Assembly: GCF_014779715.1 (NCBI RefSeq)
Contig: NZ_JACXYU010000011.1
Coordinates: 62,001 to 126,000, forward strand
Source of the DNA: Streptomyces chumphonensis
GTDB taxonomy: Bacteria; Actinomycetota; Actinomycetes; Streptomycetales; Streptomycetaceae
Length of the DNA stretch: 64,000 nt
Direction of reading: 5' to 3'
Within the stretch, counting starts at the first letter, position 1. Each line of letters begins with the position of its first letter. This document shows positions 1-8,399 of the stretch, piece by piece. The notes beneath the pieces are model-generated. The model worked only from the letters and a program-made list of their open reading frames with translations, was not told where the DNA came from and did no database searches. A program made the translations under genes and the position numbers.

Positions 1-2264
1 CGCAGTTCGGCCACCGAGCCGGCGACCAGCCGCGCCCTGGCCCGGGGTACCGGTTCGGCCTCGGCGCGGGCCGACAGCGCCCGTCCCAGACGTAGGTGCC
101 GCGTGCGGCGCTCTTCAGGAGGCAGCGTTTCCGGTTCCAGGCCACTCAACACCTCAACCGCCGAGTCGAGTTGCGGAAGGCTCCCGGTGGTCAGCCACGT
201 GTCGTGGTGGACGGCTGCCAGCTCCAGGACGGCCCGCGCCCGCCAGGGGTGGCCCGGCCCCGACCGCAGCACGGCCTCACCCAGCCACGACGCCGCCTCC
301 TCCAGCAGCGCCCGGCGCGCGCCGGTGTCCCGCCGGACGGCGGGCGTGCCCGCCAGTGCGAGCAGGGTCCGGCCGAGGGCGAGCCGCGCGCGCACCCCGT
401 CGGCGTCCGCCGCGGCGTCGGCCTCGGCACCGTCCAGGGCCTGGGTGGCGTAGTGCCGGGCCTGGGCCAGCAGTGCCGGGTCACGCTGCCGCCGCCACTC
501 GCGCAGCAGCGACTCCGCCTTGCCCAGGGAGCCCGCGCCGTCCTCCGTGGCGGGCGCGGGCTGGAACCAGCGCACCACGCGTGCGGGCACCTCGGCGAAG
601 AGCGACGTCTGCGAGGTGACGCCGCCGTCGTCGTCCTCCTCCCCGGCCAACGCCCTCGCCTGACCGGCGGCGCCGCCCGCCGCACCCCCCGCCGGGCCGG
701 AGGTGAGCCGGGCGACCGCCCAGGCGGGGAAGTTCCGGGCGCCCCTGCCGAAGTGCCGGGCGACGAGCTGCGAGCAGTGGTGCAGCACGTTGGCCGCCGC
801 GTCCTGCCCCAAGGACTCCAACAGCATCTCGCGCACGCCCCGCGCGAAGCGGTAGTGCGGCCCGGCGCCGATGCCGTGCGCCGGGCCCTCGACGGGTCCC
901 GGCACCTGCCACAGCAGCCCGCCGAGCAGCACCTCGGCCAGCTCCATCGGCCCGGTGCCCGGAAGCAGCGCCCGCTGCACCAGCTGCATGACCGGCAGCG
1001 TCGTGGGGGCGGCGGCCAGGTGCGCGGCGAGCCTGCGGGCGCCCGGTGAGGCGGTCGCCGTGAACGCCCGCAGCACCTCCTCCGGGCTCCGCGCCGCCTG
1101 TCGGTGGGGGCCGGGAGCCGCGGTGGGCGGGTGGTCGGGCCGCAGCCAGGCGGCGGCGCCGCGCACCGCGACGTCTCCCGTGCCGGACAGGAGCCGCGCC
1201 CAGGCCCCGAGGGCGACCGCCGTGGGCGAGAGCACCGGCACCGGCCGCGCGCCGGGCGCGGGGTGTGCGCCGGGCCCGTAGCCGTCGGGGCGGAAGCCGG
1301 GCGGGCCGCCGGCGGGCTCGCGCAGCAGCCGGCCGGGGACGGCGGAGAGGGTCGTGCGCGGCCACAGCCGCGGCGGCAGCGGTTGCACGACGGCGACCGG
1401 TGCCGTCCCCGCCCAGCCGTGCAGCATCCGCTGCGCCGCGCCGCTGCGCCACAGCGGTCCCACGCCGTCGCTGACGACGAGGGTCAGGCGGCGGCCCGTC
1501 GGATCGCGGAACTGGCCGGGGGCGCGCAGCCGGGGCGCGCCCCCGCCGGCCGAGGTGCCGATGGCGGCGCCGCCGTCGGGGGCGGTGTGCAGGTAGTGGG
1601 CCTGCACGTCCCGGAAGACGCCGATCTGTTCGCAGACCTGCCGCAACTCCTCGAACATGCGCTCCCACACGACCATGGAGGGCGACGTGTCGAGGAGGAG
1701 CTGCATGTCGGTTCCCCAGCGTTCGACCGGGCGGAAGACGGGCCGCAGGACGCCGGCCCGGGCGCTGAGGTCGGCCGTGGCGTCCTCGTCGAGACGATAG
1801 CGGCCGGAGCCGGTCGGCGGCCGGTAGCCGCGCAGGGGGTGCAGCGCGCGCTGCAGGTCCAGCAGGCCGGGCAGGGCGGCGGCGGCCGGGGCGCGGACGG
1901 GGAAGGCCGTCGGCGCGGACCCGCCGTCACCCGGGCTCGGGTCGGGCGTGTCCGCTCCGGGGCCGCCGTGGACGTCCGGTCCGGGGGTGAACAGGGGCAC
2001 GGGCGGCGTCGCCGGGGAGTCGCCCGGCCCGTCGGGGTCGTCGGGCGGTTCCGGTCGGCCGGAGGGGGACGCGGGTGCGTCGGCGTCCGTCGGCGCGGGC
2101 CGGTCCGGTGCCGCGCCCCGGGCGTCGCCGGGTCGTCCGGCGCCCCCTCCGGAAGCCGCCCGGGCCAGCCAGAGGGCGTCGGCGAGGTCCTCGGCCGTCG
2201 GGTCGAGACCGGCCGCCCGCAGCCGGGCCAGCAGGTCGCGCAGCGGCCCCTGCGACGCCACCAC
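1..2264 (-). CDS. SAV_2336-type vWA-like protein of a vWA-MoxR-VMAP system (3' end outside window)
   Basis: The frame stays open from a GTG at 2264 to the left edge, giving 754 codons without a stop, so the C-terminus is missing. An N-terminal helical segment and a Pro/Asp/Gly-rich linker lead into a von Willebrand A-like fold. The metal-site motif LLLDTSPSM (DxSxS) lies near residue 190, and a second strand reads LTLVVSDGVG. The far part is Ala/Leu/Arg-rich and looks like helical repeats. The start lies 3 bases after the MoxR stop, preceded by GAGGTG. Alternative frames over this DNA give only low-complexity Arg/Pro/Ala peptides. From family knowledge this matches 'SAV_2336 N-terminal domain-related' proteins found beside MoxR ATPases and trypsin-VMAP proteins. 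Its molecular role is unproven; it is probably the vWA partner of the ATPase. Confidence 0.8.
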   Translation of the reverse strand, partial: MVASQGPLRDLLARLRAAGLDPTAEDLADALWLARAASGGGAGRPGDARGAAPDRPAPTDADAPASPSGRPEPPDDPDGPGDSPATPPVPLFTPGPDVHGGPGADTPDPSPGDGGSAPTAFPVRAPAAAALPGLLDLQRALHPLRGYRPPTGSGRYRLDEDATADLSARAGVLRPVFRPVERWGTDMQLLLDTSPSMVVWERMFEELRQVCEQIGVFRDVQAHYLHTAPDGGAAIGTSAGGGAPRLRAPGQFRDPTGRRLTLVVSDGVGPLWRSGAAQRMLHGWAGTAPVAVVQPLPPRLWPRTTLSAVPGRLLREPAGGPPGFRPDGYGPGAHPAPGARPVPVLSPTAVALGAWARLLSGTGDVAVRGAAAWLRPDHPPTAAPGPHRQAARSPEEVLRAFTATASPGARRLAAHLAAAPTTLPVMQLVQRALLPGTGPMELAEVLLGGLLWQVPGPVEGPAHGIGAGPHYRFARGVREMLLESLGQDAAANVLHHCSQLVARHFGRGARNFPAWAVARLTSGPAGGAAGGAAGQARALAGEEDDDGGVTSQTSLFAEVPARVVRWFQPAPATEDGAGSLGKAESLLREWRRQRDPALLAQARHYATQALDGAEADAAADADGVRARLALGRTLLALAGTPAVRRDTGARRALLEEAASWLGEAVLRSGPGHPWRARAVLELAAVHHDTWLTTGSLPQLDSAVEVLSGLEPETLPPEERRTRHLRLGRALSARAEAEPVPRARARLVAGSVAEL

Positions 2265-2267
2265 CGC

Positions 2268-3374
2268 TCACCTCGGCCGGTCGAGCGGCTGCATGAGGAT
2301 CTCGGCGAGGCGGTCGCGGGTGACCCGCTCGGCCTGCGGGGTGTGCTGGGTGAGGTAGAGGGCGTTGAGCAGCTGGTCCGCGGCGATGACCGAGCCGGGG
2401 TCGCGGCTGAGGAACCGCTCGATGAGGTCCTCCCCCGCCGTGACCGCGTCGGCGCCGAGGTGGGCGGTGACCATGGCGACGAGCTGCTCCTCGCCGGGCG
2501 GCGCGAGTTCGAGCCGGATGCAGCGGCGCAGCAGGGCGGGCGGGAAGTCCCGCTCCCCGTTGGAGGTCAGGACGATGAACGGGAACGTCGTGCAGCGCAC
2601 CCGGCCGCCCGCGACCGGCACCCGTGCGCCGTCGTCGGTCAGGACCTCCGCCGTGGGCTCCCGGTCGGCGACGCGTTCCAGCTCGGGGATGGTGAACTCG
2701 CCCTCTTCCAGGGCGTTGAGCAGGTCGTTGGGGAGGTCGAGATCGCTCTTGTCCAGCTCGTCGACGAGCAGCACGCGGGGGCGGGCCGAGGGCAGCAGGG
2801 CCGTGCCGAGCGGGCCGAGGCGGATGTAGGTGCCGATGGACGGTGGTCCGTGACCGGCCGCACCACCCGCCGCGCGCTCCAACTGGACGTCCTGCAGCCG
2901 CCCGATGGCGTCGTAGCGGTACAGACCGTCCCGCAGGGTCGTGCGGCTGACGATCGGCCAGCGCAGCACCCGGCCCAGCCCCAGCTCGTGGGCGACGGCG
3001 TGCGCCAGCGTCGACTTCCCCGCGCCCGGGTTTCCGGTGACGATGAGGGGGCGGCGCAGGTAGAGCGCCGCGTTGACGGCCTCCACCTCCTCCGGCCGGG
3101 GGTGGTGGTTCTCCACCAGGCGACGCCGCACGCCGAGGCGGCGGGCCGCGCTCGGATCCGTCTCGGCGGGGGCGGGCCCGCCGGGCGGTGCCGCGTCCGG
3201 GCTGCCGGCGGCCGTCTCCTCCCCGGCGTCGTCCCCGGCCGGTTCCGCGGCGTCCTCCCCGGCGGGTTCATGCGGCCGTCCGGCGGCGAAGTCGCGCCAC
3301 GGCGGCGGCGGGGGCAGTCGGCGGACCCCGTCGTGCGGAAGCCCCGCACCCCGGTAGATGCGCCAGTCATTCAC
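2268..3374 (-). CDS. MoxR-family AAA+ ATPase
   Basis: A 368-residue ATPase with an acidic, Pro/Ala-rich N-terminal tail of about 75 residues. Walker A is GNPGAGKST (about 114-122) and Walker B is VLLVDELDKSD (Asp/Glu about 205-206). The sensor-1 region reads FIVLTSNGERDFPPALLRR, typical of MoxR chaperone-like ATPases. I chose GTG 3374 (V-N-D-W) because GAGGAGG sits 6 bases upstream; the earlier GTG at 3389 overlaps that ribosome site. It lies between the trypsin-VMAP gene and the vWA gene, all on one strand, so it should be the NTP-driven core of that system. MoxR ATPases commonly remodel partners carrying vWA domains. Confidence 0.93.
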   Translation of the reverse strand: MNDWRIYRGAGLPHDGVRRLPPPPPWRDFAAGRPHEPAGEDAAEPAGDDAGEETAAGSPDAAPPGGPAPAETDPSAARRLGVRRRLVENHHPRPEEVEAVNAALYLRRPLIVTGNPGAGKSTLAHAVAHELGLGRVLRWPIVSRTTLRDGLYRYDAIGRLQDVQLERAAGGAAGHGPPSIGTYIRLGPLGTALLPSARPRVLLVDELDKSDLDLPNDLLNALEEGEFTIPELERVADREPTAEVLTDDGARVPVAGGRVRCTTFPFIVLTSNGERDFPPALLRRCIRLELAPPGEEQLVAMVTAHLGADAVTAGEDLIERFLSRDPGSVIAADQLLNALYLTQHTPQAERVTRDRLAEILMQPLDRPR

Positions 3375-3482
3375 GGACGGCCTCCTCACGGGCTCGGTGG
3401 TCGACGGTACTCCCCGCGGCCGGGGCTGCGGAGCCCTCCGGCCGTCCGGAGAGCGTCACTTGACGCGTGCTCGACCGGTGGT

Positions 3483-5519
3483 TCACCAGGGCACCTCCGG
3501 GGTCGGATACGGCTCGTGGACCGGGCCGGTGCCGCCCGTGTACGGGTCGGGCGGGTCGAAGAGCAGGGCGATCGACCGTCCCCACGCCGTCTCCGGTTCG
3601 AGCCGGTCGGGGTCGCCGGTGCGGATGCGCAGGCTGCGCAGCGGGCCGTGCAGCCGCTCGGCCGTACGGACCTCGGCCACGAACTCCTCCGCCTGCCGGT
3701 GGAAATCGGCGCAATCGCTGTGCCCGGTGGCCTGTGAGCGCCAGATGACGACGGGGTGGCCGGCCGCGAGCGCGGCGTCCAGCGCCTGTGCGCCGTCGCC
3801 GTGGCCGACCCCGCCGCAGAAGACCGGGACGCTCGCCGGGTCCGCGTTGGAGAGCCGGTCGTAGGCGGCGAGCCAGCTCTCGCCGCGCGGCCCGGCGTCG
3901 TGGCCGTCCCCCGGCACGCCCGCCCGGAGCGGTACCGCCGCCAACGGCCCGTCCTGGGCGGCCGTCCAGCGCCGCTGCCACTCCTGGGTGGGCGCGACGG
4001 TCGTGCGCAGCAGGTCCCGGACGGCGACGACCCGCCGCTGCCCGAGCGGCAGGCCGTGCGGGTTGGTCCCCTCCGGTGTGCGGCGCGGCGCGAGTTCCCA
4101 GGTGTCGAAGGGCGTGTCGAACAGGTCGCGCGGCACCACGAACTCCACGGCGGCGAGCTGCCCGCCGACGTCGCACTGGTTCAGCGCCGCTGCCAGCGGG
4201 GCGCGCAGAGCGGTGCGCAGCTCGCCCCGCCGGTGGCCGGTGTCGTCGCCGTCGAAGCCCCGCACACCCCCGGCGTCCTCCCCGCCCGGCGGGTCGAAGA
4301 CGAGCTTGACCTCCCACGGGTAGCGGTCGCCGTAGCCGCACGGGTGGATGACCACCCGGACGGCGGCGCGCGGCCGGGGCCGCTTGACGGTGCCCGAGCC
4401 GTCGCCGTCGAGGATCTCCTGCACCTCCTGGCGGATGTCGATGAGCGGTTCGGCGGCCGTGCGCACCCAGGCGCCCAGCTCCCGCAGCGGGCCCGTGTCG
4501 TCCTCGTGGCCGCGCGCCCGGACGAGGCTCGCGACCTCCGCCGCGTACAGCACGACGCCCATCAGCTCCCGTGCCTCGTCCCGCCCGTAGAGCAGCCCGA
4601 CGCCCTCCCGCCAGGTGCGCGGCGCCGGCTCGTCCACGCTCGGCCGGTAGCGGCCCTGGAGGGTGCGCCGGCGCACGCCGTCCACCAGCGAGGCCACCTC
4701 CCCGGACGTCGCCGGCGGCGTCAACGCGGCCAGTCTGCCCAGGAGGTGGGCGCGCAGCGCCGGGTCGAAGCGCCGCATCCGGTCGCCCAGCAGCTCCAAC
4801 TGGGCGTCCGTCCACGAGGAGTCGGAGCCGAGGGTGCGCTGGCGGGCCAGGTGGTGGGCGTCGTGGGCGGCGAGGACCTGCGTCAGCAACGCGTCGCCGC
4901 CGGGCAGCTCGCGCAGCGCGTGCAACGCGGTGACGGGGACGGCGAGACCCGCCGTGGGGTCGCCCTCGTCCCGCGCCTTGCACACGCCGATGACCTCGCC
5001 CCTGACCCGGTCCACCAGCGGGCCACCGGAGGTGCCCGCGACGGGGCGTTCGCCGCGCAGCAGGAGCAGCGGCCCGTCCAGCCCGCTGACCTGGCCCACC
5101 GCCGGCCGGTAGGCGCGCGTGCCGGTCGTCAGGGACCAGCCGTGCAGGGAGATGCGGCTGCCCTCGAAGGACGACCGGTCGCTGAGCCACACGCACGTGA
5201 CGTCGACCGCCTCCGGAACGTGGACGAGCGCGAGGTCGGGGGCGGGCCACCCCCGCAAGACCTCGCCGGGGCGCGGCACGGGGTGGGCGAGGCGTACGGT
5301 GCCGGTCGTCCGGCCGCCCGCCCAGGTGACGCCCACGGCGTCCGTCGTGCCCCACACCTCGCCACCTCCTTCGGCCAGGACATGTGCGCAGGTCAGAACC
5401 CAGGTGGGGGCGATGAAGAAGCCCGTTCCCCAGAACGCGTCGCCAGCGTCGTCATACCCCTCTCCGGGGGCGGCGATGCGCACGGCCGCCCTGCGTACCA
5501 GCGCGTCCAGGGGGCTCAC
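3483..5519 (-). CDS. Trypsin-like serine protease fused to VMAP middle and C-terminal domains
   Basis: A 678-residue protein. Residues 1-200 form a chymotrypsin-fold protease with a complete triad: His46 in LTCAHVLA, Asp95 in PDLALVH and Ser164 in AGTSGGPL. There is no signal peptide, so it should act in the cytoplasm. A helical middle region follows (about 220-390). The C-terminal region (about 390-660) contains VPVFCGG and HPVVIWRSQATGHSDCADFH, which resemble the VMAP-C domain. The GTG start overlaps the stop of the upstream small gene by 4 bases, indicating translational coupling. By analogy with described vWA-MoxR-VMAP conflict systems, the protease would be an effector or activator released by ATPase signalling; this is inference. 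The overlapping frame at 3367-5355 is low-complexity and rejected. Confidence 0.88.
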   Translation of the reverse strand: MSPLDALVRRAAVRIAAPGEGYDDAGDAFWGTGFFIAPTWVLTCAHVLAEGGGEVWGTTDAVGVTWAGGRTTGTVRLAHPVPRPGEVLRGWPAPDLALVHVPEAVDVTCVWLSDRSSFEGSRISLHGWSLTTGTRAYRPAVGQVSGLDGPLLLLRGERPVAGTSGGPLVDRVRGEVIGVCKARDEGDPTAGLAVPVTALHALRELPGGDALLTQVLAAHDAHHLARQRTLGSDSSWTDAQLELLGDRMRRFDPALRAHLLGRLAALTPPATSGEVASLVDGVRRRTLQGRYRPSVDEPAPRTWREGVGLLYGRDEARELMGVVLYAAEVASLVRARGHEDDTGPLRELGAWVRTAAEPLIDIRQEVQEILDGDGSGTVKRPRPRAAVRVVIHPCGYGDRYPWEVKLVFDPPGGEDAGGVRGFDGDDTGHRRGELRTALRAPLAAALNQCDVGGQLAAVEFVVPRDLFDTPFDTWELAPRRTPEGTNPHGLPLGQRRVVAVRDLLRTTVAPTQEWQRRWTAAQDGPLAAVPLRAGVPGDGHDAGPRGESWLAAYDRLSNADPASVPVFCGGVGHGDGAQALDAALAAGHPVVIWRSQATGHSDCADFHRQAEEFVAEVRTAERLHGPLRSLRIRTGDPDRLEPETAWGRSIALLFDPPDPYTGGTGPVHEPYPTPEVPW

Positions 5520-5923
5520 GGAGCGGACGGCGCGGAGGCGGCGGCGTCCGCCGGCCCGGACGTCCCGCCGGAGCCGTCACCCTCGCCCCGGCGCGGGCCG
5601 CGCTCCGACCACCTGAGCGTCACGTTGATCGAGGCGGTGCCCTGGGCGTTGGCCAGCAGGCTGACCAGCCGCCCCTCCTGGGCCGCCAGTTCCAGGCCGA
5701 ACTCGACGGTCACCTCGTCCGGCGCGGCGGCGGCCATCCCCATGCGCACGGACCGCACGACCCCCCGCACGGTGTCCGAGAGGCCCGAAGCGAGCTCCGC
5801 GACGCGGCCGGAGAGCGCGGAGTCCCGGTAGCCGCCCGGCGGACGCAGTTCCTGCGCCTCGCTGATCCGGGCCCACACGACGGTCCCGTCATCCAGCCGC
5901 AGCTGGCTGATGCCCTCACCCAC
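5516..5923 (-). CDS. CU044_2847-type (trypsin-co-occurring) small protein
   Basis: 135 residues. The N-terminus is beta-rich (QLRLDDGTVVWARI) and the centre reads VTVEFGLELAAQEGRLVSLLANAQGTASINVTLRW. The tail is Gly/Pro/Ala-rich and probably disordered. Family knowledge: such small proteins are recurrently encoded next to trypsin-like proteases in actinobacteria and annotated CU044_2847 family. It is the first gene of the minus-strand unit, and its TGA overlaps the protease GTG by 4 bases. It may be a regulator, inhibitor or substrate of the protease; no biochemical role is visible. The region upstream, toward 6116, probably holds the operon promoter. Confidence 0.8.
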   Translation of the reverse strand: MGEGISQLRLDDGTVVWARISEAQELRPPGGYRDSALSGRVAELASGLSDTVRGVVRSVRMGMAAAAPDEVTVEFGLELAAQEGRLVSLLANAQGTASINVTLRWSERGPRRGEGDGSGGTSGPADAAASAPSAP

Positions 5924-6116
5924 GCGTCAACACCCCGTTCACACCTAGCCGTTGAACCCCCGGTCGGAGCAGCAGGCTAGCGGCGAGACGGGGCGGACGC
6001 GAGGGGCGGCGGTCGGCTGCGGCGGGGCGGGAACCGGCGGGCCGGACGGGCGCGCGGGACGCGTGCGGGCCCGGCATATCCTGCGGGGAGACACCCGACC
6101 GGCGACGGAGAGCACG

Positions 6117-6296
6117 TTGTACTTCACCGACCGAGGCATCGAGGAGCTGGAGAACCGGCGCGGCGAGGAGGAGGTGACCCTCGCGTGGCTGGCCGAGCAG
6201 CTGCGGACGTTCGTCGACCTCAACCCCGACTTCGAGGTCCCCGTGGAACGCCTCGCCACGTGGCTGGCCCGTCTCGACGACGAGGACGACGAGTGA
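6117..6296 (+). CDS. DUF6104 family small acidic protein
   Basis: 59 residues from a TTG at 6117, with GGAG about 7 bases upstream. The longer frame from 5952 adds a low-complexity leader that I reject. The protein reads YFTDRGIEELENRRGEEE and ends in a run of Asp/Glu; it is strongly helical and highly charged. I recall near-identical proteins across Streptomyces annotated DUF6104, which supports the start. Function unknown. It is divergent from the protease operon and is not obviously part of it. Confidence 0.8.
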   Translation: MYFTDRGIEELENRRGEEEVTLAWLAEQLRTFVDLNPDFEVPVERLATWLARLDDEDDE

Positions 6297-6377
6297 CGCC
6301 GGGCCGTCTCCGGACGCGATAGGTCGCGTTCCGTCCCCGGAGGCCGCGACCGGCGCGCGGCCTGCGCCATGCGCCCC

Positions 6378-6433
6378 TTGACGCGGGGTGAACGCGATGT
6401 ATCGTGAAAAGCGCAAACGCGATATGTTGCGTG
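6378..6433 (+). promoter_or_regulatory. Promoter and probable PadR operator for the DUF4097-PadR operon
   Basis: A -35-like TTGACG (6378-6383) and -10-like TATCGT (6400-6405) are separated by 16 bases. Over the -10 lies the inverted repeat CGATGTATCG (6395-6404). The octamer AACGCGAT occurs at 6391-6398 and again at 6416-6423, 25 bases apart, and both copies continue into similar AT-rich sequence. The second gene of the operon encodes a PadR repressor, so autoregulation here is likely. This is inference from layout and symmetry. Confidence 0.6.
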
Positions 6434-6463
6434 TCGTCCAGCCCGAATGGGGAGGGCCTTCCT

Positions 6464-7384
6464 GTGTCCAGCCGAAGCGAGCGGTGGGTCGAGAGCCCAC
6501 AACGGCTCACCCTCACCGAGCCCGTCCACCGGGCGCAGATCCGTGTCGTCGGCGGCACCGTGAACGTCGTCGGTCTGGAGCCCGCCGCCCCGCCCCGGCT
6601 GGAGGTCTCGGCTCTGGACGGCCCACCGCTGCGCGTCGTCCAGGACGGCGGCAGCCTGACCGTCGCCTACGACGACGTGCCCTGGCAGGGTTTCCTCACA
6701 CTGCTCGACAAGCTGCTCGACGGCACAGGTCGGCGGCGCAGCGCCGACGTCACGCTGGCCGTGCCCGCGTCCGCCGACGTACGGGTGGCCGTCGTCGGTG
6801 CCGACGCCGTGGTGTCCCGCATCGCCGGCCGGACCGAGATCCGCGGCGTCTCCGGGGGCACGACACTCGTCGGGCTGCGCGGCCCCGCCCACGCGCACAC
6901 GGTCTCCGGGAGCGTCGAGGCCCAGGGGCTGGCGGGCGACCTCACGTTCCACTCGGCCTCCGGCACCCTCACGGTCGTCGACGGCGGAGCGGGGGCCCTC
7001 AGGGCGGACACGGTCACCGGTGACCTCATCGTGGACGTGAGCGACGCGCAGGGTGGGGCGTTCCCGGAGCCCGTCGGGGAGACCGGGGCCCGCGAGCCCG
7101 GGTCCGTTCCCGGCGCCCTGTGTCTCACCAGCGTCTCCGGGGAGGTCGCGATTCGCCTCCCCCGGCGTCCCGACGCCGTCGTCGAGGCCCACACGGGCGG
7201 CGGCTCCCTCTCCTGCGGGTTCGACGACCTCCGGGTCGGCGGCCACTGGGGCGCCAAACGCATCACCGGCACCCTGGGCTCGGGACGCCGCAGCGTGAAG
7301 GCCACGACCGTCTCCGGGAGCATCGCGCTCCTGCGCAGGAGCCCCTCCCCCACCGACACCCCCTCGTTCGTGAAGGACGCCTGA
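6464..7384 (+). CDS. DUF4097-type beta-strand repeat protein
   Basis: 306 residues from GTG 6464, preceded by GGGGAGGG; the frame opens earlier, but that leader overlaps the operator. After an N-terminal region (AQIRVVGGTVNVVG) come repeated short strands such as ADVRVAVVGADAVVSRIAG, THTVSGS-like turns and DTVTGDLIVDVSDA, typical of the DUF4097 right-handed beta-repeat (adhesin-like) fold. No signal peptide is visible, so it is probably cytoplasmic or membrane-associated through partners. It lies 1 base before the PadR gene, so the two are co-transcribed. Such pairs are common in actinobacteria and often linked to envelope or stress responses; the function is unproven. Confidence 0.85.
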   Translation: MSSRSERWVESPQRLTLTEPVHRAQIRVVGGTVNVVGLEPAAPPRLEVSALDGPPLRVVQDGGSLTVAYDDVPWQGFLTLLDKLLDGTGRRRSADVTLAVPASADVRVAVVGADAVVSRIAGRTEIRGVSGGTTLVGLRGPAHAHTVSGSVEAQGLAGDLTFHSASGTLTVVDGGAGALRADTVTGDLIVDVSDAQGGAFPEPVGETGAREPGSVPGALCLTSVSGEVAIRLPRRPDAVVEAHTGGGSLSCGFDDLRVGGHWGAKRITGTLGSGRRSVKATTVSGSIALLRRSPSPTDTPSFVKDA

Positions 7385-7385
7385 C

Positions 7386-8366
7386 ATGCCCCCCGTCTTC
7401 GCCCACGGCCGGCTCCGCCTGTACCTGCTGAAGCTCCTGGAGGAGGCCCCCCGGCACGGCTACGAGGTGATCAGGCTCCTGGAGGAGCGCTTCCGCGGTC
7501 TGTACGCCCCCTCCGCCGGCACCGTCTACCCCCGGCTGGCGAAGTTGGAGGCCGAGGGGCTGGTCAGCCACACCACCGAGGGCGGGCGCAAGGTGTACCG
7601 GCTCACCCAGGACGGCCGCGCCGAGCTGGCCGGCCGTCGCGGCGAGCTGACCGACCTGGAGCGGGAGCTCCACGACTCGCTGGCGGCCCTGGCCGGGGAG
7701 ATCCGGGAGGACGTCCGCGGTTCGGCGGACGACCTGCGGCGCGAGATGAGGGAGGCCGCCGAGCGCACCCGAGCCACCGACGACGGCGAACCGGACGCCT
7801 GGTGGCAGACGGCCACCCGGGAGTGGAAGGAGGAGGCCCGGCGGGCCAAGGCTGAGAGCCGCAGGGCCCGCAAGGAGAGTCGTGCCGCCCAGGAGGAGGC
7901 CCGGCAGGCACGTCACGACGCCCAGCACGCGGCGCAGGAGGAAGTCCGCCGAATCGCTCGCGAGGTGCAGGACCGCGTCTCCTCGCACACCCAGACCGGG
8001 GACTGGCAGGGGGCGGTTCGGGAGGGCATGGCGCAGTTGGCCCGGGAGATGGGCCACCTCGGGCGCTTCACCGGAGACGCCTCGCCGTGGCCGTCGGCTT
8101 CCAGCGGGCCGAAGGAGGGCGAGGCGGACGAGCGCCCGGCGGACGGAGGCCCCGCAGCGTCCCCCGCACCGGAGTGGGCGACGGAGGGGGGCGAGCCGGG
8201 GGGCGATCCGGCACGCAGTCTGGAACGTCTGCTGGACCGCTTCCGGGACGACGTACGCGACGCCGCCCGCGACCACGGCGTCACCGAGGAGCAGCTCCGG
8301 GAGGCACGCCGTCATCTGTCCACCGCCGCCGCCCACATCGGGGTCATACTCCGGACCCCCCGCTGA
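7386..8366 (+). CDS. PadR family transcriptional regulator with long charged C-terminus
   Basis: 326 residues. The first 90 or so form the PadR winged helix: RLYLLKLLEEAPRHGYEVI, then GTVYPRLAKLEAEGLV and KVYRLTQDGRAEL in the wing. Residues about 95-210 are Glu/Arg/Ala-rich and predicted coiled coil (many REARRAK-like heptads), followed by a Gly/Pro linker and a short C-terminal helix pair. Ordinary PadR proteins are about 110-200 residues, so this one is long. It is encoded 1 base after the DUF4097 gene and likely represses its own operon. Confidence 0.9.
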   Translation: MPPVFAHGRLRLYLLKLLEEAPRHGYEVIRLLEERFRGLYAPSAGTVYPRLAKLEAEGLVSHTTEGGRKVYRLTQDGRAELAGRRGELTDLERELHDSLAALAGEIREDVRGSADDLRREMREAAERTRATDDGEPDAWWQTATREWKEEARRAKAESRRARKESRAAQEEARQARHDAQHAAQEEVRRIAREVQDRVSSHTQTGDWQGAVREGMAQLAREMGHLGRFTGDASPWPSASSGPKEGEADERPADGGPAASPAPEWATEGGEPGGDPARSLERLLDRFRDDVRDAARDHGVTEEQLREARRHLSTAAAHIGVILRTPR

Positions 8367-8399
8367 GCCGAAGGACTCGGTGCGGGGCGGGCCGTCGGA

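Noticed and set aside
481..1668. A 395-codon minus-strand frame inside the vWA gene
   Set aside because: Arg/Gly/Ala-rich; the adjacent frame carries the coherent vWA-like protein that runs unbroken to the window edge.
1104..3737. An 877-codon plus-strand frame opposite the vWA and MoxR genes
   Set aside because: Low-complexity shadow of the minus-strand operon.
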